NCBI RefSeq assembly: GCF_958450345.1
Contig: NC_088784.1
Location: 57,716,247 to 57,780,246, forward strand
Length of the DNA: 64,000 nt
Reading direction: 5' to 3'
Origin: Calliphora vicina
Lineage: Eukaryota; Arthropoda; Insecta; Diptera; Calliphoridae
The translations under genes and the position numbers were made by a program. Shown piece by piece: positions 12,421-24,630 of this stretch (position 1 is the stretch's first letter; each line of letters starts with the position of its first letter). The notes under the pieces are model-generated. The model was not told the origin of the DNA. It made no database searches and was given only the letters and a program-made list of their open reading frames with translations.

Positions 12421-13537
12421 CAGTGTTGCCAATTCATGGTGAACAAAAAGGGCTAAATACTTAGAAAAGAAAGGCTAAAAAAGGGCAAAAATTTTTAATT
12501 TAAAAAATACATACATTTGACACAAAAAATAACTTAGAATGTTACATTTGGCTATGCCGAATAGACAAACAAAAATGTATGAATATAACACATGTTCAAA
12601 TGCAAGAAAATAAGAATATTTATTCCTGTATTTATCACCTGGCCTGCAAAATGCTCCTAGGTAAATTTTTTCATATGAAAGACAAATTATGTATAAAGTA
12701 ATCCTTTGTGATAACTTCGATATTATGATAAGTGAATATATGGCAAATATGCCTCTCATGTAATGCAGAAAAAAATATTCTAAAAATTAGACACGTCGCC
12801 GGACAGAATTGATTTTCATTGGCAAAATCATAAATTTTGCCATTAGTTAGTAAACATATCAAAACTAAGATAGCCAAAATATGTAAACATAAATATTTAA
12901 TTTAATTTTGGAAAAAAGTTAATTTTCTATATTTGATCAGATAAAAATGATCATAGCTAAATTATTATCGATAATGAACTGAATTTTTCTTTCAAAATTG
13001 GTTGGATTGTAGTCTTTGAAAATTGTATACTACATGGCATGTGTTATAAAATATTTGTTAAAGTACTATATTTACGTCAATACATCGCTCAGATAAAGTT
13101 AAAAGTATTCTCTTTAACCCTATATATGATTTTATAAACGCCCGGACCCTCGCGTATATCATTAACGTATTTATTAACAATTTTTATTCAAATAACGTCC
13201 ATTTTCTCTATATTAGTTATGGCATTTTTTTAATGTATGGAAGGTCCAACAATTTGTATGTGCTTAAATTGTTTACTGGTTCAACATTTTTAGTTAATTT
13301 TTGTCATAATATCCCTGCCAATTTTTTTGAACTGATTTTACTCATTTTCAACACCAAAAATTTCAGATCATTACAGTAAATATATAATTTTCATTAGAGT
13401 AAATATATATGGCTAAATGAAAATAAAAAAGGCTAAAAAAATGGCTAAAGGCTAAATTAATTAAATTAAATTTTTTTGGCTAAACAAGATTGAAAAGGGC
13501 TAAATTTAGCCCAAAAAGGGCTAAATTGGCAACACTG
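12421..13537. mobile_element. Non-autonomous hAT element (CAGTGTTGCC ends, 8-bp TSD)
   Basis: Ends are CAGTGTTGCCAATT and AATTGGCAACACTG. The 8-bp duplication GTGTACAC lies at 12413-12420 and 13538-13545, as expected of hAT elements. GGGCTAAA or GGCTAAA is repeated many times just inside both ends. The 1117-bp body has no transposase. Confidence 0.9.
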
Positions 13538-13837
13538 GTGTACACACATGAGCAGTTTTCATGGCAAAAATCCATGATTTAGTAACTATTTCTTGTTTCC
13601 AAACCTATATTTTGGCGGAAAAATATTTGACTCCAACGACGAAATCATCAGTCATTAGACGGGCTTCGAGAGTCTTTCTTTTTTGGCAAGCTATAAAGGA
13701 CTTAAACAGGATAAAGGTGAATACCATCAAAATAAAATATACATTAAATAAATGCTAATTTCAATGTCTATGTAAGCTTTGAACTATAGGTTATTTAGTT
13801 GATCGTATATTTGATAGACATTTTTAAACAAAATAAG

Positions 13838-14400
13838 TAAGAAAGTATGGTAGGTCAAGCCCGACATATTATACCCTACACTAAGTAAATGAGCATAACA
13901 TTTTTCTTTTAAAATTTCAACAATTTATTTTCGTGAATGATTTTCGGAAGAGCTATTACCGATCGCCAAGAAATTAGGTCGTGTGATTTATGTCTATATG
14001 ATAGTTATTTTATGTGTATACCAATATATTTAAGAGATTTATGGTCGTTAATGTGATTTTCGGTAGCCTTATATTGGAGCTACGACTAATTATGGACCGA
14101 TCATCATAAAATTAAGTGATATGAATTCCGTATGTGTAAAACTTATTTGGAGTGAAATTTTGCATAGCTGCCTATATAAATTAAACATTTATGACTGATG
14201 AAGTCCAATTTCCGAAGGACATTTGTATGTGGGCTAGGTGGAATAATTCACAGATTTAAACTAGTTCAAATAGGCTTCGCCCTTGGGCCAAACAAATTGT
14301 ATATACCAAATTAAAAAGAAATATTTTCAAAATTGAGACCTGCACTTTGCGCACAAGGTTTACATGGACAGCCAGCCAGCCGATCGGTATACTTTCAAAA
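13838..14400 (-). repeat. DINE-like repeat, family A, truncated at its TATACCC end
   Basis: On the plus strand it begins AAGTAAGAAAGTATGGTAGG, with hairpin sequence and ATTATACCCTACACTAAG, and runs to GGACAGCCAGCCAGCCGATC near 14369. Confidence 0.75.
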
Positions 14401-14409
14401 CTTATCGTA

Positions 14410-15100
14410 ATGAATGTAGGGTTTTATTATGTATGTTTTAAGTTTGTTTGCTATTTCCTCAATTTTCGTAAAACAAATATTACATTTAGTTAGCTGTGCC
14501 TACAAATATTGATTTCAGCTCATTAAATTTAATCATTTTAAGACACAACTATAACACTTGTATCATTAACATTTTTGTCGCATTGTTATCAATCGTTTTG
14601 TAAAAATAAAGATAAACTTGATAAACTTTACTATTTTATGCAGCCGATATTATCTGAACCGATATTTATATTAAAATACTCATAAATCAAATGAAAACGA
14701 AAACATGTTTATTATTCGAATACTTGTTGGTGCATTTGTATGTGTAATAAAATAAGTATTTGTATCTGTGGAAATGTGTTCCTGATCATCAAACATTTAA
14801 GTTGAACATAATTTCATTCTTTACACTGTCACATCACATCACGTAAACACTCATGTGTAAGACGAACGTGTATGGAAGGAACACAATGCATTGTCTCACG
14901 ATGGGATGCATGCAGTTCAACAGACGACGTATGGCTCGCTGTTTGGTTGGCTGCTGCTTTAGTTGGTTAGATGGATGATGGCACTACTCATACACATATA
15001 CAAGCTCCATAAGATCAGTGCAGAACTTTTTATGCGGATGTTTGTTGGTAAAGGATGAATTTGTTCTTTGTTGTTGCAGATTTTTGATGATGCTGCCGTT
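14410..15100. other. Apparently single-copy DNA
   Basis: No repeat shared with the rest of the window was recognised. Short frames show no protein features. CACATCACATCACG at 14832 and a GGTTGGCTGCTGC patch near 14945 give it a less AT-rich texture than its surroundings. Confidence 0.3.
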
Positions 15101-15102
15101 TT

Positions 15103-15834
15103 TTATACCATACACCACCATAGTGGGGAGGGTATTATGCGTTTGTGCAGATGTGTGGAACGCCCAAAAATATTGGTCTAATACCCACCTTAAAGTATAC
15201 CGATCGACTTAGAATCACTTTCTGAGTCGATTAAACGATGTCCGTCCGTCCGTCTGGCTGGTTGGCTGGCTATCCATGTAAACCTTGTGCGCAGAGTACA
15301 GGTCGCAATTTTGAAGATTTTCGATATTTTTTCGGCCCAAGGACGAAGCCTATTGAAACTGGCTGAAATCGGTCCATTATTTCACCTAGCCCCCATACAA
15401 ATGTCCTCTCGAAATTGGACTTTATCGGTCATAAATGTTGAATTTATATATGTATCTACACAAATTTTGCTCCAAATAAGTTTTGTATATACAAAATTCA
15501 TGTCACCAAATTTTGTTAGGATCGGTCCATAATTAGTCATAGCTCCCATATAGACCCGCTTCCAAAAATCACTTTAACGTGCTTAAATCACTTAAAAATG
15601 TTGGTATATACACAAAATTCAACATAAATAACTTTCATAGAGACATACATAAATCACACGACCTAATTTTATGGTAATCGTTCCATAATTGGTCATAGCT
15701 CCCATATAAGGCTCACTTCCGAAAATCACTCACCAATAAAAATTATTGATATTTTAGAAGAAAAATATTTTTACTCATTTACTTGGTGTAGGGTATTATA
15801 TGGCGGGCTTGACCGACCATACTTTCTTACTTGT
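15103..15834 (+). repeat. DINE-like repeat, family A, full length
   Basis: Runs from TTTTTATACCATACACCACC to CATACTTTCTTACTTG. It contains TCCGTCCGTCCGTCTGGC near 15240 and the GGCTGAAATCGGTCC and TCATAGCTCCCATATA blocks. Near the end is a hairpin of inverted GGTCGG/CCGACC-type halves, about 10 nt before CTTG. This is the best copy of the family. Confidence 0.85.
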
Positions 15835-16352
15835 TTTTATTCTGTTACTGTTGTTGTTGTTTAATATTGCGGCCTGATAAAGTTAAATGTTGCAAGTGGG
15901 TATTTATTTTGGCGAATGTGTAAGTGTTTTTGTATCTATATGAAGGGATCAACCACTTTAGAAACTTTACTATAAAGTGAACGTGCGTGTTTATATATTT
16001 TTTGTTCTTGTATTATTATTTTTGTTTTTATTTTGAAGCTGCCCTTTTTGTTTCTATGTATATATGTACGTTTTTTAACTCAAAAGGCTTGTTATGAGTA
16101 CGTATTATTGCCAGGGTTATCCGATTTTCTGTTGTTGTAAGTCGTCAATAAGTGTGTATTCTACAGGGCTTGGAAAGAAAATATTTATTTCGAATTCTAT
16201 AGAAATAAGCATAAATAAGTTATTTTGACAGTATTTGAGCATTTTGTTGTACCTAAGTAATAATTAATGTCATTGTTTATCGATTAAAAGGTCAATTACT
16301 TTTTATCTTAGGATCTTAAGCAGAAGCACTAAGAGTTGGTCTACCAACTACT
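15835..16352. other. AT-rich interval, nothing recognised
   Basis: No gene or shared repeat recognised. Confidence 0.25.
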
Positions 16353-16360
16353 ATTGGTTT

Positions 16361-17019
16361 CATAGATGGGGGTAGTGCACTGATTTTGCAGTTTGCACTA
16401 ATACTTAGTGATAGTGCAAAATTAGTGCAATCATTTTGTTCATATTTAGTGCTGAGTTGAAAATTAGCAGCCTCACTAAGCATTAGTGATAGTGAGTTAA
16501 AAAATTTTGCACTCAAAATTAAATTAGTTGATTTAAAAAAATGCAATCATCAGTTTATTGCAACTTTTTTGTATGCACTAATTTGAGTGCAACTTCAAAT
16601 TGTGCACTAAATTTTTACGTTCAAACTGGTTTAAGTTTATTTCTGTACACTAATTTAAAACTTAAGACTAATATTTCATTAAAAATAACAAAAAATATTT
16701 AAAATTTTTATTTTTCGGATTCAACAATTTCGTGACTACTGATTTTTGAAAATTTAGTGATAGTATGTGTAATGCAGCCATTTTTTGATTGCAGGTTAAA
16801 ATTTTGCACTAATTAATTGTAGTGCAGATTTTTGCACTAAATCTTCGTTTAGTGATAGTGAAAAAATTATCACTATCACTATTTTTTAGTGCTAGTTAAA
16901 AAATAAGCATTACCACTAAAGCTGATAAAAAATAGTGCAAACTAAATTTTTTGCAATTTTAGTGAGTGATAGTGCAATGCTGATTTCAATCATCATTTAG
17001 TGCACTACCCCCAACTATG
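16361..17019. mobile_element. hAT-like MITE (family E), complete, 8-bp TSD
   Basis: Termini CATAGATGGGGGTAGTGCAC and the complement of CATAGTTGGGGGTAGTGCAC. The 8-bp duplication ATTGGTTT lies at 16353-16360 and 17020-17027. The body is packed with AGTGATAGTG and TTAGTGCA motifs in both orientations. A truncated second copy is at 55230-55705. The 76-aa frame inside is an artefact of the repeats. Confidence 0.9.
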
Positions 17020-17459
17020 ATTGGTTTGAATTTTTAAAAATACATATCGCAATGTTGAATGTTGTTCAGTAGAAGCAAAAAACTATTTTTTTTTCAATAC
17101 ATTACAATGAAACAACTGTACGGATACAACTGAATTTTTTGGCGAAAGAGTAGAGAAAATGATAGTTGATTTTTACAGTGGGTAGATATGACCACTGCAT
17201 ATCGATTTCTTGCAAAAAGTGAAAATTGGAAAATTTTGAGTTGACGCTCTTTGGAGGAACCAGTGCGATATGTACTTTTAATAATCATTAATTTATTTGT
17301 CGTGAAAATTCATGTCTTCTAAATGAAGCTTTCATTATTTGTTACACAAAATGATAAAAAATAATATTTAAAAAAATGTATGGCAAAAATATTTTACCTT
17401 CAGCAGACAAGCAATTCGACGGATGGTCTTTTAATTTCATAAGTTATGAGGTCTCAACT

Positions 17460-18711
17460 AGTGTTTATAAAAAACCGACTTTTTAAAAAACCGGTTAAAC
17501 CGGTTAATGTGTAGAAAATATAAAATGTCCTATAAAGTATACATAGCTTTAAAATTTATAGTTTTTAGTAGTCAAAATGGTTAAAACTTATATAATAACT
17601 ATAAATATGCAAAAGTCCTAAGTTCATTTTATTTTGTAAAAATTTAAAAATTATTATCTCAGTCAGATGGAATTTTGTATAAATATGTTACTAAATATGT
17701 ATCTAATAGATATTTGTTTTAATTATTAGTTTATTCATTAAATTTCAACCAAAAAATGTAAATTAATTTTTTAATTAAATATTTGATAATTTTTAAATTT
17801 ATTATCAACTCGACTTTCTGATATGAAACAGAAAATGTTACAAGTCCCAAAAAAGATGCAGATATTTCAAATCATGCATTTTAGAAAGTTTTTAGCAACT
17901 TTCATTTAAATCGGCACACGTTAATGGCCTGGGGAATTTTTAATAACTTCAAACTTTTTTAACCAATTTTTGTCTTTTATATCTCATTACAACGACAATC
18001 ACGTACAGATTTCGATTCTTTTATACTAAATTGCAAAAGTAATTATTTAATGGCAAAATTTTTACAAAAACTGAAAAAATAGCATTTTCCCCTTGTAAAT
18101 ATTCTCACGAACTTTAACCCTCGTGCGGCACGCCAATTTTTAACCGATCGAGCTCAAACTTTTGTCAACATTTTTTTTATACTAACCTAACACAAAACAT
18201 GCCTTCGTTTTTGAAACAGATGAGTTTTAAATTTTTCCATACATTGAAGGTAAACCTTAATGTACATCAAATTCAATTTAACGTTTGGTAAAATCGTCAC
18301 TAAGTTGGATCATTATTAAGATTTAGCTTAACTTCTAGAATTAGCGGAATTTAAAGTTTTAATAGTTTCATTATGTGTAATTTATTCTGAAAAAGTTTTG
18401 TCAGTAAACTCATCGTCCTCTACTATTTAGAATCATTGTAATTCTTAAAAATATTAATTTAAAGAGGTTTGTATTGTAAATCAGTAGTTTAGGTTTCAAA
18501 TCAGACCAATAATGCGTATACAATGAATATAAAAAATGCACAAAAACATGAGATTTATTAATTTTAGTACCAAATTTTAAAAACCGGTTAACCGAGTGAT
18601 AAAAACCGGATAAACCGGTTAACCGAAAATCAATATTTTAGATAACCGGTTCGCAAAAAACCGAGATTTCGAAGAAAAAACGGTTTTTCGGTTAACCGGT
18701 TTATAAACACT
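17460..18711. mobile_element. TIR element family M, copy 1, with reiterated CCGGTTAACCG
   Basis: Ends AGTGTTTATAAA and TTTATAAACACT. CCGGTTAAACCGG at the left and several CCGGTTAACCG copies at the right. A family C piece (GTTAATGGCCTGG onward) occupies about 17905-18130. No clean target duplication was found. Confidence 0.65.
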
Positions 18712-19170
18712 ATCTGAAGCAAATATGTAAATAGTTTATCGTAGATATAATAAACTCTGTCAAAATTCGGTATATTTACCACATGATCCAATTTCTGTCT
18801 CAAGATTGGACAGTCTACACTCTGTAGGATAGTCATGACTAGGGTTAAAATGGCTGAACTATTTTTGGTAAAATATCAAGCATCGTCTCCAGACTTCCAT
18901 GATGGGATGATCTTATCGCCCCAGTGATCGCAAGACAAGCTAGTTTTATAGAATAGAGAGTTGTTATCGTGTCCTACGATGACAGGTGGGAACTGAATGT
19001 TTCCTGTGCAGTATCTGGAACATATTAGATGCCTATAAAATTATAACTTGTTCATTTGTTAAATATTTACATGCTACGATACTCTGTGGAGAATGTTTAG
19101 AACACTTGTTTATGTTACACGTCGAAGAAAGCGTGCCATAAATTGCAAACAAAGAATATAAGTATACCTG
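18712..19170. other. No gene recognised
   Basis: Mixed-composition interval without a recognisable repeat or coding exon. Confidence 0.25.
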
Positions 19171-19176
19171 GTAACC

Positions 19177-19464
19177 CTATTTATAATACTTAACTTTTTT
19201 TGTCCAGTGCAGATTCTGTAGACAAATTTTTTTGTTTCTTATTTCAAAGAAGCTGCAATAAGAACAGACCAGAACCAGAATCAGAAAAACAATTGCAACA
19301 TCATCAGAATCTGTTCTGTTTTCAGATGTGGTTTCATATAAATTTTTTGTTGTTGGTGTATTTTTTGTTGTTGTTGTAGTAGTGGTTACACTTGGCAAAT
19401 AATGTGTCGTTTTTATATCTGGTTTTTCATCAACATGTTTAGTGTGATCAGTGAAATCATTCAA
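19177..19464 (-). CDS. Small hypothetical frame: Thr-rich segment plus one membrane segment
   Basis: Up to 95 residues: a charged, Thr-rich stretch (SVTTTTTTTKNTPTTKN), an acidic patch, then a hydrophobic run 'VAIVFLILVLVCSY' and a basic tail. A polypyrimidine tract and TTCTTCAG on the minus strand just before the start could be a splice acceptor, so it may be a terminal exon. There is no homologue in mind and no upstream exon identified. It may equally be chance. Confidence 0.2.
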   Translation of the reverse strand: MNDFTDHTKHVDEKPDIKTTHYLPSVTTTTTTTKNTPTTKNLYETTSENRTDSDDVAIVFLILVLVCSYCSFFEIRNKKICLQNLHWTKKVKYYK

Positions 19465-19729
19465 TCTGAAGAACTTGAAGAAAATTCACTTATTTGAACG
19501 AGAAAAATGTAGAAGAACAGATACTAAGAAACTGATGTAATGCTTCTAAATACATCAACTCACACACATACCATTTAGCTTTTTAGCTGATTATTTTTTT
19601 TTATTCTTCTTTCCTTAATTATCTTCATCTCGTTTGTCCACATCAGAAGTAGTTTTGTTTTTGTTGTAGTTGTCATTTATGGTTCAAAGTTCTTGTTGAT
19701 AACTTTAATTGTAAGTTTTCTTTATTATG

Positions 19730-19990
19730 GAGAATTTATACATCTAAAAACATTTTCCAATTCGCGAGAGTCCTGTACAGTGAATGCTTTCGATAATCTA
19801 TATGCTCAAAAACTATAGCGCTTTTAGGGGAATGGGAGGCACACAGTGGCCACGATCGTTTTTCATCGGCCAAATCTCTGTACCTTTTGACGGACAGATA
19901 TTTTCTTGGATTTTTCTCAAGTTTTAATTTCATTAAAATCGGTTCAGCAGTTGTTGAGATATTTAAAGCTAAAGTTGAACTTTACATTTT
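19730..19990. repeat. Retroelement-like tail with the AAATCGGTTCAGCAGTTGTT phrase
   Basis: The segment TTTTCTCAAGTTTTAATTTC with AAAATCGGTTCAGC at 19915-19950 recurs at 21493-21540. Such phrases are common near 3' ends of insect retroelements; the family is not assigned. The 65-aa minus-strand frame is read through it. Confidence 0.4.
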
Positions 19991-20062
19991 TTACAGCAGG
20001 ATTTACAGGATTTTTTTTTTGCATCAGCTTTACTTATAAAAAAGTTATAAGCTGATAAAAAC

Positions 20063-20280
20063 AAGTAAGAAAGTATGTTACCCTACATTATAACTTATTT
20101 GCATGAATGATTTTCGGAAGCGGGCCTTATTTGGGAGCTATGACTAATTATGGACTGATCGCCATTAGGTCGGGTGATTTATGTCTATATGGAAGTTATT
20201 TCTATTGAATTTTATGTTTATACCAAAATTTTTAAGAGATTTATTCTCGTTAAAGTGATTAAATATTTGATTTTAACAGC
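20063..20280 (-). repeat. DINE-like repeat, family A, fragment
   Basis: Plus strand starts ACAAGTAAGAAAGTATG followed by ATGATTTTCGGAAGCGGGCC and GGAGCTATGACTAATTATGG, ending in the GTTAAAGTGATT block. Confidence 0.7.
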
Positions 20281-20702
20281 GTGCCACGCCCACAACTGCC
20301 AATATTTTTATCTCATTTTTTGGCTACCTTAGTTTCAATATGTTAGCTATTGAATGGTATTAAAATTTTTGAAATCGGAGTTAAGAAATAGCTGGACTTT
20401 TGGGCGATGAAATTAAGTTCGCCTCACGGTGGCGGCTAAATACAAATAGGATTCCATTAAAATTTTAATTACATAGTACTTAAATTTCGTTTAAAAAAAT
20501 TAAAAAGTAAAATTTGTTATATAGTATATGAAATTTTGCAATTTTGTTAGGCATTTAATTTTTTTCTATCAAGCGGGGCACCCGACGGGATAACCTAATT
20601 CGGGTACGCTGAATCCAGTGGTGCTAACCTTTTTTTTTAACTAGCTGTCTTGTTTTTGAGATATACCGTTATTTCAAAAATGGAGGAGGTTGCACAACAT
20701 AT
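20281..20702. other. No gene recognised
   Basis: Contains GCGTGCCACGCCCACAACTG and a GGGGCACCCGACGGGATAAC patch more GC-rich than its surroundings. Repeat identity unknown. Confidence 0.25.
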
Positions 20703-21460
20703 ACAGTCAGAGTCAAAATTTAGTATACAGCAAGTATTTTCATCTATGAAGCTAAATATTTTAATTATAGAAAGAAATATATAAGTTTGATTAAGCTTAA
20801 AATTAAATTTAGAGTTTAATCTTTTATTATTTTAAAAAACTTTGTAAATTAAAATTGTTTTGGTGGAAAATTTATGCGAAAAAGAGAAAAGTACCTAAAA
20901 ATAACAGTCAAAATTTAGTATACAGTTGATGGTTAGCGCTCTATTTTATATCACCAAAAGTCGAAAATTAAAAGTTTATATTTTGTTGGTCCCCATTTAG
21001 CTTAATCGAGTTTCCAAGATATTCAGTTATATCTTTAATAATTTCCCCCTCTCATCCGTTCAGAGCTCGTCCTTAGATGAAATGCTTCATTTTCCAATAT
21101 TCCAGTCTAAAATTTCCGACAGGAACTCTATTGGGTTAAGGCCCGGACATTAGGCATGTTATACAATAGTCACTCCTTAACAATTATTGCTATGTCCTTG
21201 GGTTATTGTCTTTCTGAACGACAAATGGTGTTACATGACCTAATTTTTTTGAACTTAGTTTCAGATTGTCCTTTTTGTAAGTAGTCTCCGCTGTTCATTG
21301 TAATTGCAACCACCATCACCCACACCATCACAGACCCACCGTGATGTTTTACGATAGTACTAAAATTTTGTAAATGTGAAGACCTTGCATAAACCTACTT
21401 ATATTCTCCACAGTATTTCTGGAATAAAGCATTGTAATATTTAGTGATGAGCGTATATTT
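20703..21460 (-). pseudogene. Tc1-family transposon fossil
   Basis: Minus strand near 21345-21310 reads 'KHHGGSVMVW', the hallmark Tc1 transposase motif. Near 21145-21100 comes 'GLNPIEFLSEIL', which holds the last catalytic Glu (NPIE), and further on 'LNILETRLS'. Many stops. The left end carries ACAGTCAGAGTCAAAATTTA and a second AGTCAAAATTTAGTATACAG at 20907, terminal-repeat-like sequence. Confidence 0.75.
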
Positions 21461-22020
21461 GAGATTTTTGCTTACACAAAACCAGATATTTTCTTGAATT
21501 TTTCTCAAGTTTTAATTTCATTAAAATCGGTTCAGCTGTTGTTGATAGGACTGTAGAAAAAAGGACAAGGATCTGCTACAGTTATGGTTGGGAATAAGGG
21601 CGATTGGAGGTCAATACCTACCTCCTTATTAAGTGGTATTGCCAATAATGTGTAAGTATTTGTTTTGTAGTATTTCATTTTAGATTTTTCTAGTTGCGAC
21701 CTTGCCAAAAAAATTTCAAACATTTTTTATTTTTTTAACTAAAATTAAAAATTTTGTGAATTTTGGTAATAGCAACTAGTTACCACATACATTATTTTGT
21801 AATGAGTAGTGGTTACCCAGCACATTATTTTATTTTGTAGAGTAGGTACTTATTTTTATAAAGGTTGGTAATGAGCTTTTGCATTTAGTAAAGCTAGTAG
21901 TGTGTTTGACTGGAAACGGGACATTAGACGTTCAACACCAGTCAAAATCATTAATTTATTACTAATTTATATGTTTATATTAAATCCATCATTAATTTAC
22001 GATAAAATAACTCGTACATG

Positions 22021-22110
22021 GAGCAGTGAGTTAGCAGCTAGACTATCAAACACAAGCAAATAATTTGTCGGTTCGATTCCCAAACAAGGCAGTATTGTTT
22101 CTGCTTTTTT
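22021..22110 (+). repeat. tRNA-like Pol III unit (SINE head or tRNA pseudogene)
   Basis: A perfect B box GGTTCGATTCC lies at 22070-22080, an A-box-like GAGTTAGCAGCTAGAC at 22028-22043, and a T6 run at 22105-22110. The flanks do not fold as a full cloverleaf, so a tRNA-derived SINE or decayed tRNA is more likely than a working tRNA. Confidence 0.4.
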
Positions 22111-22197
22111 AGCTACGTATTCTTGTTGTGAATGTAACTACTTATTACTGAGCTGAATGTAAGTACATTTCGTCCCCTCAATAAAACAATAGTATAT

Positions 22198-24611
22198 TAG
22201 AGTGACAATCAGTTGTATGGAAAAAAATTTTTGTTAAAATTTTGAAGAGTGCCGGGTGGAATATTGTGACACTAGGCCTAAATGTTAAGTGCTGAAAATT
22301 TGAGCCAAATCGGGCAACGATTTCTGGACGCGCATCGAGGTCAAAGTTCAGATATATGCAAAATTTTACTGTTAATATGAAATAAATAGGTGAAACTCGT
22401 TAACTTTCTGCATTGTTTTCTAGAAATATGTAGATTTATTTATATTAATGAATATTACATTAAAAAAAAATTTTGGAAATTAAACCTGTATCTCCTTTGG
22501 TTCAAAATGACCCAAAAACTGTATTATCCCCAAAATTAGAGAAAAATGCAAATTTTTCAGTTTTTGTAAAAATTTTGCTACTAAATAAATACTTTTGCAA
22601 TTTAATGCAAAAGAATCGAAATATGTACGTAATTATCGTTGTAATGAGATATAAATGACAAAATTTGATTAAAAAATTTTAAAGTTATTACAAATTCGCC
22701 AGACCATTAACGTGTTTCAGGCCACTTGAACAAAAAATTTAGGAAAAAAATTAAGATATTTCGAGAAAAATTAAAATAAAAGCTCATTTTTACTTAAAAT
22801 ATGTCCATATTTACTTGTATATGAGTTTTTGTCTTCGTAGGATACCGTTAACCTATTCGCAGGTATGGCCAAAACAAATAACGGCTGTTTCAAAACTCCA
22901 TTTTCAAATTTTTAAAAATTTTGTTAAACAAATTTCAGATTTTTTCGATCATCACATTGGGGTTTATTGAGATCAAAATAGGGAATAAAAATATGGAAAA
23001 ATTATGTCAATACCTCTTACAGTTTTTCCGTACCTGCGATTTAAATTTTGCGTTTTTCAAGAAAAACTATTTTTTTGTCCATATTTAGGCGAATGAGTCC
23101 AATTTCCTTACTGTTATAAATTTTAAGTAAAACCTATCCATAATATTATAGTCCTTGTAATTTTAAATATGTTCTGAAAGTTTTACTAAAATCGGAAAAC
23201 GATAACCTTTGAATCGTGAAGGTCAAATGTCTAATTTTTCAATATTTGGAATTTCTAATGAAAAGATAGCGAAATGTTATATATTTTTGTGCCGATTTTC
23301 ATGAAACTTGAGGGAAATATATATTGGGGTCTAGCATTTACAACAACAGTGAAAAAATGGATTTTAACCTTTAAGAGGACTTGGGGTCAAAATGGCTGTG
23401 TTTTTCGTGATTTTAAAAGTTGAGGGTATTTTGGACCCCAAGTGCTGCTAAAGGTTAATTTTCATTTTTGTGTTGTTATTTTAAATTCTGGACTTTATGT
23501 TATATTTTCCTTAAGTTGCATTAAAATCGGCCCAAAAATATATAACATTTCGCTATCTTTTCATTAGAAATTCCAGATATTGAAAAATTTGAACTTTGAC
23601 CTTCACGATTTAAAGGTTAACGTTATCCGATTTTAGTAAAACTTTCAGAATTTAGAATTAGCAGGATTATAATACTATGAATAAGTTTTACTTAAAATTT
23701 ATAACAGTAAGGAAATTGGGCTCATTCGCCTAAATATGGACAAATAATTAGTTTTTCTTGAAAATCGCAAAATTTAAATCGCAGGTACGGAAAAACTGTA
23801 AGAGGTATTGACATAATTTTTTCATATTTTTATTCCCTATTTTGATCTCAATAAACCCCAATGTGATGATCGAAAAAATCTGAAATTTGTTTAACAAAAT
23901 TTTTAAAAATTTGAAAATGGAGTTTTGAAACAGCCGTTAAAAAAATTATTTTTTTTGGCCATACCTGCGAATAGGTTAACGGTATCCTACGAAGACAAAA
24001 ACTCATATACAAGTAAATATGGACATATTTTAAGTAAAAATGAGCTTTTATTTTACTTTTTCTCGAAATATCTTAATTTTTTTCCTAAATTTTTTGTTCA
24101 AGTGGCCTGAAACACGTTAATGGTCTGGCGAATTTGTAATAACTTTAAAATTTTTTAACCAAATTTTGTCATTTATATCTCATTACAACGATAATTACGT
24201 ACATATTTCGATTCTTTTGCATTCAATTGCAAAAGTATTTATTTAGTAGTAAAATTTTTTCAAAAACTGTAAAATTTGCATTTTTCTCTAATTTTGGCGT
24301 AATACAGTTTTTGGGTCATTTTGAACCAAAGGAGATACAGGGTTAATTTCCAAAATTTTTTTTTAATGTAATATTCATTAATATAAATCTATATATTTCT
24401 AGAAAACAATGCAGTAGGTTAACGAGTTTCACCTATTTATTCCATATTAACAGTAAAATTTTGCATATATCTGAACTTTGACCTGGATGCGCGTCCAGAA
24501 ATCGTTGCCCGATTCGGCTCAAATTTTCAGCACTTAACATTTAGGCCTAGTGTCACAATATTCCAGCCGGCACTCTTTGAAATCTAAAAAAAAAAATCGG
24601 CTGTCACTCTA
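22198..24611. mobile_element. Large foldback element (family C), about 1.2-kb inverted arms
   Basis: Begins TAGAGTGACAATC and ends GTCACTCTA. The two arms are mirror copies almost throughout: for example CTGGACGCGCATCGAGGTCA at 22325 against its complement near 24480, and GATACCGTTAACCTATTCGC near 22842 against its complement near 23965. The centre of symmetry is near 23400. No arm codes for protein. Related fragments: 4985-6033, 17905-18130, 38791-39975, 52200-52690. Confidence 0.9.
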
Positions 24612-24630
24612 GTGTATATACACTAGAGTG
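24605..24630. repeat. Perfect 26-bp palindrome at an element junction
   Basis: CACTCTAGTGTAT followed by its exact reverse complement. It joins the right end of the foldback element to a second sequence beginning CACTAGAGTGGGTC. Confidence 0.85.

Larger units (their letters stand above)
11640..13760 (+). pseudogene. mariner transposase fossil split by two younger elements
   Basis: After removing the insertions, the left part reads 'HDMVLADRRLNVREI' then 'GISHGSVVSILNDHLGM' and 'SARWLPLLLT', the second helix-turn-helix and linker of mariner transposases. After the second insertion, 13546-13760 appears to continue with a 'MAKIHDL' segment and a degraded C-terminus. Frameshifts and missing catalytic regions make it inactive. 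Confidence 0.7.

Noticed and set aside
16316..16546. 76-aa frame rich in Leu and Ser
   Set aside because: Mostly read through TTAGTGC repeats of the hAT-like MITE.
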